Notes: a model not told the origin generated them from the sequence alone. Positions 1 to 11,020 are shown, counted from the stretch's first letter. The stretch: DNA of 64,000 bases from Numida meleagris (GCF_002078875.1 NC_034411.1:6620986-6684985), one strand, 5' to 3'. A program made the numbers and translations.

Positions 1-27
1 TTTCTGTCAGTGAAAACTAAACAGAAT

Positions 28-67
28 TCTTTCTTTTTTTTTTTTCTTTTTTTTTTTGTCTCTCTCC
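28..67. repeat. T-rich pyrimidine tract
   Basis: A nearly uninterrupted pyrimidine run, mostly T with a few C, followed by CT dinucleotides. It is low-complexity DNA. It could be the tail of a minus-strand retrocopy, but no retrocopy body is recognisable beside it. Confidence 0.85.
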
Positions 68-403
68 ACACATGAAATGTTGGAAAAGGTGCAGCAGAAA
101 ACAAATGGCCAACTATTTCACAATCTGTTTTTCAGTGGGTTTAGTTAAAGGCAGTATTCCAGAGGCAGAAAAGCAATCTTTATCATGGTAATAGTTTTAA
201 ATCTAAATAATCTATGATGTGTACAGTTATTTATTTCAGCTTCTCTACAGCAATATGCTGGGGCTTGCTGATTTGGAGGGGAACCAAAACATGTGCTCTG
301 ATTGAAGTAATCAGAAAATGTGGATTTCAGTAGCTTCTGAAATACAGACATTGATGTTGGTGCATGTGAAGGTACTTGAGCATCTCGCGCCAGCTGTGCT
401 TTT

Positions 404-427
404 ATTGTTGTTGTTATTATTATTATT
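404..427. repeat. TTG/TTA trinucleotide microsatellite
   Basis: Several TTG units pass directly into four TTA units, a compound trinucleotide repeat. It abuts the purine-rich tract that follows. Confidence 0.85.
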
Positions 428-428
428 T

Positions 429-487
429 AAAAGGAAAGGAAGAAAGAGTGAATGAGAGGAAAAGAGAGAAAGAGGAAAAAGAAAGGA
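429..487. repeat. Homopurine tract
   Basis: 57 of 59 bases are A or G; the only interruptions are T at 449 and 453. Long homopurine strands can adopt triplex (H-DNA) structure and are poor nucleosome substrates. Here it is most simply low-complexity sequence. Translations of it give runs of Lys, Glu and Arg with no meaning as protein. Confidence 0.8.
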
Positions 488-1378
488 CCTTTGGCAGTAA
501 CTGCTTGAGTCACATCATGGCTGTGAACGTGTTTTGTGCCAGTGAAGAAGGATGCCAGAAGGAGTGAGGCAGCCTTGCTGGTTCTGCGCTGTCTGTCTGC
601 AGAGGCTCTGCGTAACCACTTGCCTGGTCCTCCCAATGGCAGGAAAAATGGGGCACAGGAAGGGGGAATTGGTTGTGATATGCATATATACATATGAACA
701 TGCAGATGTTTCCACATGAATGAAGCCATGGTGCTTACTAGCGCTGCCTTCGCTGTCCCAGGCTAGATTAGAAATGAATTTGCATGTATTTTCTGTCAGG
801 ATCAGTTCGTTTGGAAAAATAGGGTTTGAACATAGAAACAATACACAAAATGAATCTGTTCCCTAAGCTTCTCTCCCTCCTTGTTGAAACCCAGTGAACC
901 TCACCTGTAAATTTATAATCAAGAGCTGGTCTCGTTATCTCGCCGCAGCTAGAGGTGGTAGAACCACTGTAGTATTTGACTTCAGTATGTCATCTTGGGG
1001 TATCCAAAGAATAGGAAGAGCTGGAAGTGCCTCTTCGAAGATCTTGCTGTTTGCTACGTGAAAGGATACATTTTACTAAAGAATTTTAATCTATTAAAAA
1101 TGTAGAAACAGGCAAACAAATACCTGTTTAGCAAACAAGCACTGTCCAAGCTAGAGAGTAAAGCTGGTCGTGATTGCATTTGAGGTTCGGGTTAGGCCAG
1201 CACATCTGTAGGCCCCATGCACAGCACAGCACGTGAATTATTTCTGTTTTACAGGAATACCATCTGCAAAGAGGCTGTGACTTGGGTAAGAGGTAGGTGC
1301 ATCAGTTTGCATGCTTTGCTGTTTCCTCAGTGCCAGCCAGTATTTATTGATAAGTCCTTGTATTCCATTACATGTTTT

Positions 1379-1408
1379 CACACACAAACACCCACATACA
1401 CACACATA
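1379..1408. repeat. CA-rich degenerate microsatellite
   Basis: Irregular repetition of CACA, ACAC and CATA units. It is a decayed dinucleotide repeat with no other content. Confidence 0.75.
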
Positions 1409-1839
1409 AGGCTCAAGATTTTTAAAGCCAACCACGAGTTAAGAGCCTAACTGAAGCATCTTTTGGAAACCCTCCTTTCAGGATGTGCAGTACATCTCAT
1501 ACCTCTCATTCTAGATGGCTAAACTTCATCTGCTCAGTGCTATTGTTTTCCTTTGACAGGACTCTGCATCCCAGAGAAAACTGGGTTTTCCTTGTAGAAA
1601 TGAGGACCCAACTAAATATTTTGTCATGGTTGGTGACACCGATAAGGAAAAACCCCTCCAAGCATAAGATGGTATCAGAAATTATCTCCCTTTTTCCCCC
1701 TGTAACATATGTTAAATTAGCCGCTAAGCCTTGAAGCTGTGCATACCTGATGATTAATTTATGTTATTTTGTAGTTTTGTTGTGTTTCTTTATTTTTAAA
1801 TAGGTTCTCTCATGCTAGATTTACAGCACTGCAGAATTT

Positions 1840-2100
1840 CACAATGTTGCAATGCTGTCTTCAATTCAGCCGCTTCATATTGAAATTTCACACACAATAA
1901 TTGGCTGACCTTCACAGCTATGGCAGAAACTAATTAAAGCTGTAAGGCTTTGCTAGCAATGCTTTTGTGTGAAATGTGAAGTTTGGTGATAATGAAATAT
2001 GGGGTGCAGATGTTATTGTCTCAGATTGTCTGTGCCCTTGGTTCACACTAATGAAGAACAGCAATTATTAAACAAAAAGTATTTTCGACCATTAATTATT
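1840..2100. promoter_or_regulatory. Possible enhancer-like AT-rich segment
   Basis: This stretch is free of simple repeats and carries several homeodomain-type cores, including TAATTA at 1931-1936 and 2093-2098 and TAATTG near 1898. That texture resembles conserved non-coding elements in vertebrate developmental gene deserts. The call is by eye; no alignment was possible, and ordinary AT-rich DNA can look similar. Confidence 0.25.
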
Positions 2101-3239
2101 TGTGTTTTGATAGACTAAATGTCCCAGCAGCAGCTCCTTCTTCTTCACTTCTTCAAAAAGTCATTTAATGTCACTTTACAAGCTAATGCGAAAGTCCCCA
2201 GGATGCTGCATGAGACTTTAGTGCATTTGTAGGGTTGGTTTTGGACTCGCTGCGTGCTGCATTGCACAAGACACTGCACCACAAATGAAGGAGTGGTCTA
2301 GATGGGATAATATTAAAGTTCAGGGATTACAGTCTTCCGGACATGATCTGTTAATAATGAAATCACTATTTCTTTCTGCTAAATTCAGAGGGAGATGTGG
2401 GCAATGGGATTTTAGAGGTGAATGGTAAAGGGGTATTTCCTGGAGTCTGTCTTTTTTTTACCCCTTTAACTGAGTCCTTTGTGATCTGGCTTGCTCCAGC
2501 AGCAGTATGAATCCATTTTCAGTTATGGTCAACTGGTGAAACTGTTCAGTTGAGCTCTCGTTGCCTGGGAGAGTGTTGGGAAAACAATCTTGTTTTTCCC
2601 CACTGAGATGAAATGCAAACTGCGTCTGCGTACACATAACTTCCTCTGTTAGGCTTGTGTGTTTAGTTCTGTCGTTCCAAATCGAGCAGCATATTGCTTA
2701 AGAACCACTGCAAGTCATGCCCAGCAGTCCCCTCCATTGCTTTGTCTTATTTCTCTTCTTTCTTCATGCATCTCATCTATGCTTTCCATTGTCAACTTCC
2801 CAATCCCAAGTGAGTTTCATGAACAGCCATCCATCCTTATGTATGCTAAGGGGACCTGTTAAGTGTCAAGGTGGTGTGCCTCTGTGTTCCTCTTAAGGGT
2901 TATTGTTGTGCTCAGATGAGCTGGAGGAGCAACCTCATGTGTCTCATAGCCACTCACACAGGCCAGCTGCAGATGGGGGAACATAATACTCCTTTAGTTT
3001 ACACCTTGTTTACGTTGTCAAATTTGACAGTTGTTGGGCTTATTTTTGGGGCTGGATGTGTATGGGAGATGTTAGGTGGCAGTGGTGTGCTTTGGTTGTT
3101 GGATTAGCTTTGATTTTTTTTTTTTCCCAAGGAGGACCCTTACCCTTCTCCAGTCTGATGCTGCGTAGATTTCCTGACTGTTATGAGCACTGCTGGTAAG
3201 TCTAGCAAACTGAATGGGATTGTGTGCAGTCTGAGATGA

Positions 3240-3425
3240 CAGCTGCTCCAAAAATAATGCCTCCTATTTTATTATGTTGGTTCACAATGTCGGAGACCAA
3301 TGTTGAAAAAAATAGTGTTTTTGTAGCTGAGAATTTGCCCTGTCAAGCAGTGTTACTGTGCTCTTTGTATCTGTTGTAGTTTCCAGGGAATTAAATAAGA
3401 GGCGTTACTTTCAGAGCGACCTCTG
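3240..3425 (+). mobile_element. Short mariner-like element (Galluhop/Mariner1_GG type)
   Basis: The left end starts CAGCTGCTCCAAAAATAATG and continues into CCTCCTATTTT. The right end, read in reverse complement, starts CAGAGGTCGCTCTGAAAGTA and continues into ACGCCTCTTATTT. The two ends are therefore degenerate terminal inverted repeats of about 28 bp. A TA dinucleotide follows the right end at 3426-3427, as expected for the TA target duplication of mariner elements; the left flank reads GA, presumably mutated. From memory the left end matches the chicken Galluhop/Mariner1_GG family. At 186 bp there is no room for a transposase, so this is an internally deleted, non-autonomous copy. Strand is arbitrary. 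Confidence 0.8.
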
Positions 3426-3586
3426 TACAGGTGACAACCTGAACTGCAATCATAAATGCTCGGAGTTGACACAGATATATCACATTGGTGGGATGCTAAA
3501 GGCATGAAAACAACAAAAATCAGGGAACTGCCTTTAGAAAGTGTGGCTATCCCCCTTACGCCGCTGCGCTGCTTGGGATTAGTAAG

Positions 3587-3602
3587 TAATAATAATAATA
3601 AT
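3587..3602. repeat. TAA microsatellite
   Basis: Five consecutive TAA units. A short trinucleotide repeat, possibly polymorphic. Confidence 0.85.
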
Positions 3603-4880
3603 CCAGAAGGCTTCTGTGCCAGGTCCTCCTGGATTTCTTAGAAATTGGAAGACTAGTAAAAATCTCAGTCTGGTCACTGAGCAGCAGCGGTCTTCTATTC
3701 GAGTGATGTTCTGCAGGGTCACAGATTTGGAGTTTTATCTCAATGCTTCCTCTGTTTGTGTGTTCCCATCATTTGAAGCATCAACTTCAGTGACGAAATT
3801 ATGCAGTGATACTAAAAGAGGAAACCACTGATAGGGAGCTAGCATTACATTTTTGTCCAGGCTTGGAAATATAAATATTTTTCTGCCTGACAGCCATGAC
3901 CATAGATAAGGACAACTTTTTGTAGGAACAGTTATTCCAGAGGTCTCTCTGGGGTAAACATGCTACAGTGGTGCTTTTGTAGATGACAACAGAAGAAGAT
4001 AAATTATCTTTGTCTTCTTATTACTATTAATTATAAATTAATTGTATGCATTTTGAATCAATGCTGTTACCTATATCTTAAAAAGAGAAAAACAAAAATA
4101 GAATTTGAGGCTTAGTCCTTTTCGCTTGACTGATTATCCAGAGTTGTTCAATTCGATGTTTTCTCTCTACGTGGTAGCACTTGAAACACCTACATATCTT
4201 CAGACCTCTACCACAATTCCTCGTCTTGGAGTTTTGCCTCCCCCAAACTAGCCAAATAGCAACTTGATCAGGATTGTTGGTAATGGCGTTGGCCAGATTC
4301 CTCTGCCCCGGAGTCCTTTGCTGGGAGTCGGCGCCAGAGAGAATCCAGCAGTTCTGTCAGCTCAGTTCACATCCCTAAGGATGTGTCCAGCTTGGCTCCC
4401 ATAGATAAATCCTGGTCTCACTGTGGGTGTGAGATGCCCTCTAAGCCAAACGGGGCTTCCTGCATTTGAGTGCAGAACAAGTCCTTGTGTTCTCCGCAGG
4501 CTGCCTGTAGAGCAGCTCTGGGTGCACAGGGAGAATGTCACGGCATCCCTGTTGGCTGCAGAGGAGGACTTCAGATGTGTGACCCCTGTATATGCATGTA
4601 GTATCCTATATGTGCATTTAATATGTTATACAGGCCTTGAAATGCATGCATGAAAAATCAAGAGAGAGTCATCATCAGCTACTGGCCGTAATTATGAAAG
4701 CAAGGCAAAGGAGCAATCCCTGTATGAAAAAAAGTTAATACAAAACTGATTTTTTCTAGTTTTTTTTTCCACTCATTTCTGTTCCAGATTTACCATTATG
4801 CTTGCTGACATCTTTGCTGTAGCAACTGGCTCTGGGGATGTGTTGCACATACATGGAGAAGCACAAAGCTAAGTTTGCTC

Positions 4881-4912
4881 TGTGTGCATGCATCTGTGCA
4901 TGTATGCGTGCA
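4881..4912. repeat. Alternating purine-pyrimidine tract, TGCATG-rich
   Basis: About 13 then 18 strictly alternating pyrimidine-purine bases, with a single break between them, built from TG, CA and CG steps. TGCATG occurs at 4885-4890 and 4897-4902. Such DNA can flip to the left-handed Z form. If transcribed from the plus strand, GCAUG is the RBFOX splicing-factor motif. Both readings are inference. Confidence 0.5.
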
Positions 4913-5528
4913 AATTACACAAAAAGACAGTTTCCTATTAGCTTCACTTTACAGCTTCTGATGTTCACTGTGACAAATTTCAGTGAGAGGGGATTTTGTA
5001 TGCTGATTTATTTGAGGTCAACAGTGTGGCGTAAATATGTTGTATATTTTTCAAGTGGCTTGCTTTTTGTGACTTTTTAAAGAGATCCTGACCTGGGAAT
5101 GTAAGCTGAAATGAGAAGAATGATTCATCTCTTGCTCTTGAGGTAGATCCGAAATTATCAAAAGCTTTAGTTGTAGCTGAACAGTATTAAAACTATAGCA
5201 GGAAGGTGAAATATGACAAACACATGGAACACAGTGGGTTGTGGCAGTGGTGTTTACAAGGTATTGTGTATGGCGAAGAGAGGCAAGGGCTTACAGCTCC
5301 ATCAGAAGAATATTTCTTGTGTTGTAATTATGTTAGCAAGCAGGACCTTAATGAGCTAAAACTAATGAATGACCAACAAAACAGTAATCTTCTCATCCTT
5401 TTAAATAACTGAGTTTTAAACAAACAAGCAGGATAACCAGAACTAACTTCTTGAAAGTTATTTCCAATTGTTTGACAAATACCACACTTTATTGTGTTGC
5501 TGTTTTCTTCCTGTTAGAATATGTAAAT

Positions 5529-5552
5529 TTATGTATGCAAATATATACATAA
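5529..5552. repeat. Short inverted repeat around an octamer motif
   Basis: Perfect 8-bp arms, TTATGTAT at 5529-5536 and ATACATAA at 5545-5552, flank an 8-base centre. The POU octamer ATGCAAAT lies at 5535-5542, overlapping the left arm and loop. AT-rich inverted repeats of this size do arise by chance. Confidence 0.6.
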
Positions 5553-7189
5553 AAAACATACACATTGTCATGCGCAAAGAGAAATGAGAAGCAGGGCATA
5601 AGCAGGTGCTTCTGACGATGCAAACTTCAGTTCCTTTAAACAAATCTCAAACATTCCTCCTCCATTTGACGTGTCTTCAGCCCATATCATGTCTGTGGAA
5701 GACCTGAACGTGGGGTAAAACCTCCAGACTGCCGCAATTAGTTTGACTTTTTCAAGAACTTGAGCTCTAAAACTCACAGCTTTTCTTTTGAGGAGTGTTT
5801 GCCAGTTCCAGAGTTAAGGAGCAGTATCTTCAGAAAGCTCTATTGTGAGGCTGGATTTTAGTAATTGACACCAATAACATAATATTAAATCACCCACCTT
5901 TTATATACTGGGTAAGCCAGCCTGCTTGTAAATATGTTAAGGGATAGTGTGTAGGTGGCAGAAGAATTATGCTACAATTTTAACAGCTAATAAATCTTTA
6001 TTTAAGCAAGGGACCGCTAAAATTTAATTAGGCATATAAAAGCAGAGATCATTCTACGGGTAAAAATATGCCAGTTCTCACCAGAAATGACATCTGCTTC
6101 ATGGAAAAGGTGTGAGTTAAAGTCTACTCTTCTGTTACTATATCAATAGAAAAACTGTTGAAATTGCGGAGAAAAAAGAAGAAAAGATCTTTCAGGGCGT
6201 GCACATGGGTGTAAAAGAAGTGCTATCCAGTTTGTGATCCGCCTTCTCTCCTTGCCAGCACTCTTGCCAGTGCAACATCTCTCTGTTTCCTGAAGGACAG
6301 TCCTTTTGGAGATCCCAGCTTACAACACTGAGCTGCACAGCCAGGCCTCTGTGCTGGAAGGGCTGCTTTGGTACTAGCTATGTGCCTTAGAGAGAGGGTG
6401 CTGTTTGTAGAAACCTCTGTGCACACCATGAAATAAATTGGGAGTGGCATCAAAAGTCAAACTAAGTCATTTTGGAAGATGAAAATGACATTGGACAACG
6501 CTTTGCTCTTGGCTGGTTTGCTCATGTGCCAGCCAGGGTAAAGAGGGGATTTCCTGATTTTCACATGTGACTTCAGTTGCTCTTCTGGTGAGCAATGTGC
6601 CACTGCCTCTGTCAAAAAAAAACGCCTCTGAAAAAGAAAAAAAAAAAGGAGATCTTACCCCTTTTTAATCAGTTGCTTCGTGACAAAAGTGCTAAGACTA
6701 CATATTGAAGGACCTCTTAAATTTACAAATATGCAGAAAGAACAAAATCTCTCTACGTTGAGTTCCCTACAAGCTGAGCTAAAAGCCCAGGCAGCGCCAG
6801 CAGGTCCTGGTTGGGCACCAGCTGCACGTAGCCCGGCCTTGTACAGACTGACTGTATGCTTCCAGCATCAAAGGGGCTGTGCAGGGACAATAATGGAGGT
6901 TGCTTCTGCATCAGCTCAGTGTCTCCTCACCTGGCTGTGCTGTGTACCTGGGATTCTGCCACTGGGCAGAGAACTTTGCACGGCGCCAACACAGGAGCTG
7001 TGCTTGTTTTCATAACAAAATTGTTAAATAGCAAATACTCTTTCATTTTGCCCAAGTAGGATCGTCTTATTCGACCTTTGCTATTCCTGCTATACTTGCC
7101 CTCTAAGTCTATTTGCAGCCAACATGAGATGCTCTGTGGAGCGCATCTATGAGTTGTAACAAATAGTCTGGGTAAATGGCCAAATCTGT

Positions 7190-7400
7190 GCTGGAGAATT
7201 TGAAGAGCGGCTTATACAAATATCTGTCAGAAATAACACGACGCAGCTCGTCCTGCTTTTAAGGGCAGGAGAAATAATGTAAATGACCTTTTAATTAAGG
7301 TCTTTCTGTTTTCTGCGCTTGCTTGATTTATGCTAGAACTGTCTGGAGACAAACTGTTATCTTAAAAGAATATATTTTAAGGCTGAGTTTTGCCTAGCAA
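7190..7400. promoter_or_regulatory. Possible enhancer-like segment with a TTAATTAA palindrome
   Basis: The palindrome TTAATTAA (7291-7298) lies between GACCTT (7285-7290) and AAGGTC (overlapping its end, to 7302), a mirrored arrangement of homeodomain cores. The surrounding sequence is unique and repeat-free. Regulatory function is inferred only from texture. Confidence 0.25.
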
Positions 7401-8084
7401 GGGGTCCCAGAATGACATAGTGCATGTTATCTAAAAGGCCTTCTTCACAGCGAGCGATGAGTTTGTGTTGCTGCCCATTCATCTTTTTGTTTTCTCCGGG
7501 AACATGACACAATCCAGCAACGCTCACTCTGCAGGGCAGACCCTGTTAAATGCCACATACTGTACGCTCTAGGCAAGGGTAGTTCAGCTTGGCTAAGGAA
7601 GGTGTCTCTCATGTCTCAGCTTTCAACATTAATTTGCTCTGGCAAGAATGCTGTATGTACACTGGGTTACTCGCATTCATATAAGGAACTGAACTTGTGA
7701 TAGGATCTAAACACTTTTGACTTGACTCGATTGATATTCTGGGATTTGCCCTCTCCACGGTTGAGAGAAACAGTGAAATCATATAGCGAATGCTTCCAAT
7801 TTTCTGAGAAATAAAGGAATGTTATTAGTAACACTTGTACGTGTAGCAGGCAGGCTTACGCATAACATGCCAATTCTTTTAATCAGCTCTCTTCATTTGC
7901 TTTGTTTTGTAGGGTAGGCAGAGCTTGAATGGCTATTTAGCTTATGGTTTTGACTGCTATGGTATGGATATAAACCAGTTGGCAGCAGAATAGTTTTGTC
8001 CTATGGAGTCTCTAATGGACTTAAAATGTAACGTGATGAACTCCCGTCGTCAGTAATACCTCCTTTGGTCTCATATCTGGAGTA

Positions 8085-8420
8085 GAAGGGGCTCTTATCA
8101 ATGCTTATAACTATCTAATGAGTGGGAGTCAAGTAGGTGGGGCCAGGCTCTTTTTGGTGGTACCCAGCAACAGAACAAAGGGAAGTGGGGACAAATTGGA
8201 ACATAGGAAGTTCCATGCGAAAATGAGGAAAAACTTCTTTACTGTGAGGGGAAGGAGCACTGGAACAGGCTGCCCAGGGAGGTGGTAGGGTCTCCTTCTC
8301 TGGAGATACTCAAGACCTGCCTGGATATAACCTACTGTAGGGAACCTGCTCTAGCAGGGGTTGGACTGAGTGATCTCCAGAGGTCCCTTCCAACCCCAAC
8401 AATTCTGTGCTTCTGCGATC
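8085..8420 (+). mobile_element. CR1 LINE, 5'-truncated 3' end
   Basis: The sequence is a typical avian CR1 3' region. It holds CTTCTTTACTGTGAGGGG near 8234-8251, GGAACAGGCTGCCCAGGGAG near 8262, CTCCTTCTCTGGAGATAC near 8292 and TGATCTCCAGAGGTCCCTTC near 8371. It ends in a degenerate ATTCTGTG-type octamer tail at 8401-8420. CR1 elements usually insert as short 3' fragments, and this copy of about 340 bp fits. No reverse-transcriptase coding sequence is retained. The left boundary is approximate because similarity fades gradually. Divergence from the remembered consensus is moderate, so the copy is inactive. Confidence 0.95.
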
Positions 8421-10649
8421 TTGAACCAAACACAGTGGGCAAAATGGGCCACCCCCTGCCTCCGTTCCATCTGCATGGTCCTGGAGTGGCTGGACAGGTG
8501 GTTTGGTTATGACATGGTGAATTGGAAAAAGATTTTTGTTCCTCTAAAGTAATTGTTTGTACAAATCACATGCTTTGTATGTGTAAAATTTTAGCCAGAT
8601 GTTAGAACCAGAAATGAATCATGTCACCATGAGTCATTGATTTTGCTGCGAAGTGTGTCAGTACCTATCCTGATTTGCACTGGGACACATTAGTGGGAGC
8701 AGAGGAATAGTGGTGACTTCCCTTGGGCACATTTTTTGTGTTTAGAGGTCTGCTCTGCTATTGTTGCTGATTTACTGATCCTCCAAGCTGAATCACTCAC
8801 AGTGTTTGAACTGAAATCTTTTGGATGTAAAATCCTCCAGCTTATTGCCTTATCCAAAGTGGCCAGCTTTTGTTGTAGCTCCTCTCTTTCTTCATATCCA
8901 ATATATTCTGCATACCTTTCATATTCTTTCTCTGCTCTTATCTTTCACTGAAAATTACTCCTCTGTGAAGGAGTAATAATTCCCAATGCCTGCAATTCCC
9001 CTGTTTTCCCCAAACTGCCGAGTCATTCCGTTCTTCACATATCACAATGAGGGCAATGAGAAAATGCTTCTTGAAGGTTTTAACACAGGCATACCCTGTA
9101 AAGCAGTGAGACTGTAGAATCTGTGTACCTAACCACGAGTGATCACTGGATGGCTATGCAATGCCTGATGGATTGGAAACTATTTTAGCACCTTCAAGCA
9201 AAATAGGTAGTCAAGGTAACTAGGACAGAAGCCGAGGAGAAACTCTACAAAGACTGCCAGAGGAGTAAGTAAGGTAAGAGATGCCATCAGTTTACCTTGC
9301 TCTAAGGAAGGTCCTGTGCACGGAGAGATATTTTCATGTGGAATCTTAGAGACCCAGTGCTGAGCCATAGGGTCATCAAGAAAGCCAGCAAGAGCATCAG
9401 GGAGGGCTAGGAGAGGATTGGAGGTAGCTCGTGGGAGAGCTGGGAGAGGAATGTGGAGGTGAAGATGTACTGGTATGAAGAAGACCAGGACATGCAATCC
9501 TTCCCTAGAGTGAAGGACTGTGTATAAATTCTGCGACTGTTTCCTAGCTTTGAGCTCTGGGTGTATCCCTTTCTGCTCCTGGCGTTCTGCTGGGACGAGA
9601 TGCAGGCACTCTCCCTGTCACCTGCAGACTTCCCCTGCTGTACCCTGACTTCCTTCAGAGGGAAGCCAAGGGATGAAGCTGGTGCCCATGGGATGTTTCC
9701 TCCAGGCCTGCCTGCCTGGGACAGCAGCATGGGGTGGGAGGCTGGCACCAGTGAGTAGGGGCATCCATTCCTTCCCTCCCTGATCCCCAGCCTGGGGGAG
9801 CAAGGTGTGTTCTCTGGGCACTGGTGTTAGGGAGTTGCTGAATGATTCTCTAGCAGTGTACGGCCAGTGGTAAACAACTGAGACGGTGCTTGGTTGGAGC
9901 AGTGTGGAAACATTATCAGGCTAGCCCTGGTTTTAAATAAGTAAATATACATTGTGAGCAAGTCTATAGCAGAAGCAAAAACAATTTTGAGCAGAGCAAA
10001 GGCTTTCTGACAGTAGCGGCAGCAAAAGGATTGGATCCCTCTTTTCCTTGCTGGCCTGTCGCTTTGAGATGCCGTTTTTTGCACAGTCCTTACAGGAGAG
10101 TGTAACTTTGAAAAGGTTACACATCCTGAGAGCAAGCTAGATCTAAATATAGGAGACAAAACAGAGTGGCTGTCTCGCTTTGCAGAAGCCCAAGCTTCCA
10201 GCCCGTCCCCTAGCTGACGGCCCCTGCTGACTCGCAGACAGCACGCCAGCCTGTCCTCCCGCAACGCTGCCACTGCCACCTCTGCTGCCAGGACAGCCTG
10301 CCTAAAGGACAGAAGCGGGGAGCAGAGAGGAGCCTCCAGCCCAGCAACGATCCCTTTACAACCGTCTGTAATGAAAACTCCTTCCCTTTTCCTGTGCTAG
10401 CACGAGGGACGAGTCTGTTTGCTGCACGCTGTATTTAGCTAAAGGAACAAGGGATGACGTTGCCTTACCGGTATAAAAAAAATCTGAGAGGTTAGAGACT
10501 AACTCAGCCTTGTATCAATCGGGTGGTCAATATGATTTTGCTTTTTGCGTGATGCTACCACGTGTTTGACGGGATGAAGTTTTTGCGTCTATTTTTACCC
10601 TTCCTGCTGGCTGGGCAAGAGCCCTCCTTGCACACACATGGCCCCTGTT
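8421..10649. other. Non-coding spacer upstream of the CpG island
   Basis: No coding gene is supported. The 9540-9830 part is somewhat GC-richer and gives open frames on both strands, but none resembles a protein family. A TATAAA-like sequence followed by an A-run lies near 10471, about 180 bp before the CpG-rich zone. Otherwise nothing is recognisable. Confidence 0.65.
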
Positions 10650-10788
10650 TGTGTAGTTCAAATGTCAATCGCGCACTGCCCCTCTGAAATCCGATTCAAC
10701 TTCCCACGTTTCCAGCTTTTGTTGCGTACGGCTGCGTTCCAGCGTAGCACGACCGTTCTTTTTCTTTGGGATTTTTGCTTTTGAACGT

Positions 10789-10810
10789 CTTTGGTTCCCA
10801 GGAACCAAAG
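10789..10810. repeat. Perfect 10-bp inverted repeat in the CpG island
   Basis: CTTTGGTTCC (10789-10798) and GGAACCAAAG (10801-10810) are exact reverse complements separated by CA. It lies at the edge of the island's GC-rich core, directly before five CAG units. It could be a dimeric protein-binding site or the foot of an RNA hairpin. Confidence 0.85.
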
Positions 10811-10825
10811 CAGCAGCAGCAGCAG
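10811..10825. repeat. CAG trinucleotide repeat (five units)
   Basis: Five uninterrupted CAG units inside the CpG island. A short, potentially variable triplet repeat. Confidence 0.9.
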
Positions 10826-11020
10826 GAGCGGGGCCCGGCGGGAAGGTGCCCGGCTCGGCGCTGGCTGCGGGCCGGCCCCGCACCGCGGCGGCCCAGCAGG
10901 GGGTAGCCGAGCACCGGCGGCAGCGCAGCGAGCGCTCCGAGCAGCCCCCGCCGTGCGGGCGCGGAGCGCTGCGGGAGCACGGGGAGCCCCGTGCGGGGTA
11001 ATGCGCCTCGCTGCCTCCTT

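Larger units (their letters stand above)
1..3239. other. Non-coding AT-rich spacer
   Basis: No coding gene is supported here. Reading frames are below about 100 codons, low in complexity and without recognisable domains. The stretch holds a T-rich tract near its left edge, a TTG/TTA microsatellite running into a purine tract near 404-487, a CA-rich patch at 1379-1408 and an enhancer-like AT-rich segment at 1840-2100. Near 1255-1285 an acceptor-like and a donor-like sequence bracket 31 bases, but such pairs are common by chance. The remainder shows no structure I can name. Confidence 0.7.
3426..8084. other. Non-coding spacer between the mariner-like and CR1 copies
   Basis: No gene is supported. 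Contents include a TAA microsatellite near 3587, alternating purine-pyrimidine DNA near 4881-4912, a small hairpin around an octamer motif at 5529-5552, and an AT-rich enhancer-like patch at 7190-7400. The short reading frames in this stretch do not resemble known proteins. Confidence 0.7.
10650..11010. promoter_or_regulatory. CpG island, probable promoter
   Basis: CpG is rare elsewhere in the window, but about 30 CpG dinucleotides fall within 10820-11010, where the sequence is strongly GC-rich. A further ten or so lie in 10660-10790. In birds and mammals such islands usually mark promoters or first exons. Direction cannot be decided. On the plus strand the island ends in CGGGGTAATG, a plausible splice donor, just before a T-rich run. 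Open frames cross it on both strands with Ala/Gly/Arg/Pro-rich translations, the usual artefact of GC-rich DNA. It could serve an unannotated non-coding RNA, an alternative first exon of a gene beyond the window, or be an orphan island. Confidence 0.7.

Noticed and set aside
3646..3668. TGGAAGACTAGT, identical to the first 12 bases of miR-7
   Set aside because: The following bases diverge and there is no complementary arm nearby, so no miR-7 hairpin exists.
5234..5254. GCAGTGGTGTTTACAA, resembling the 5' part of Y3 RNA as remembered
   Set aside because: The match stops after about 16 bases; neither the 5' end, the loop nor the 3' pairing strand of a Y RNA follows.
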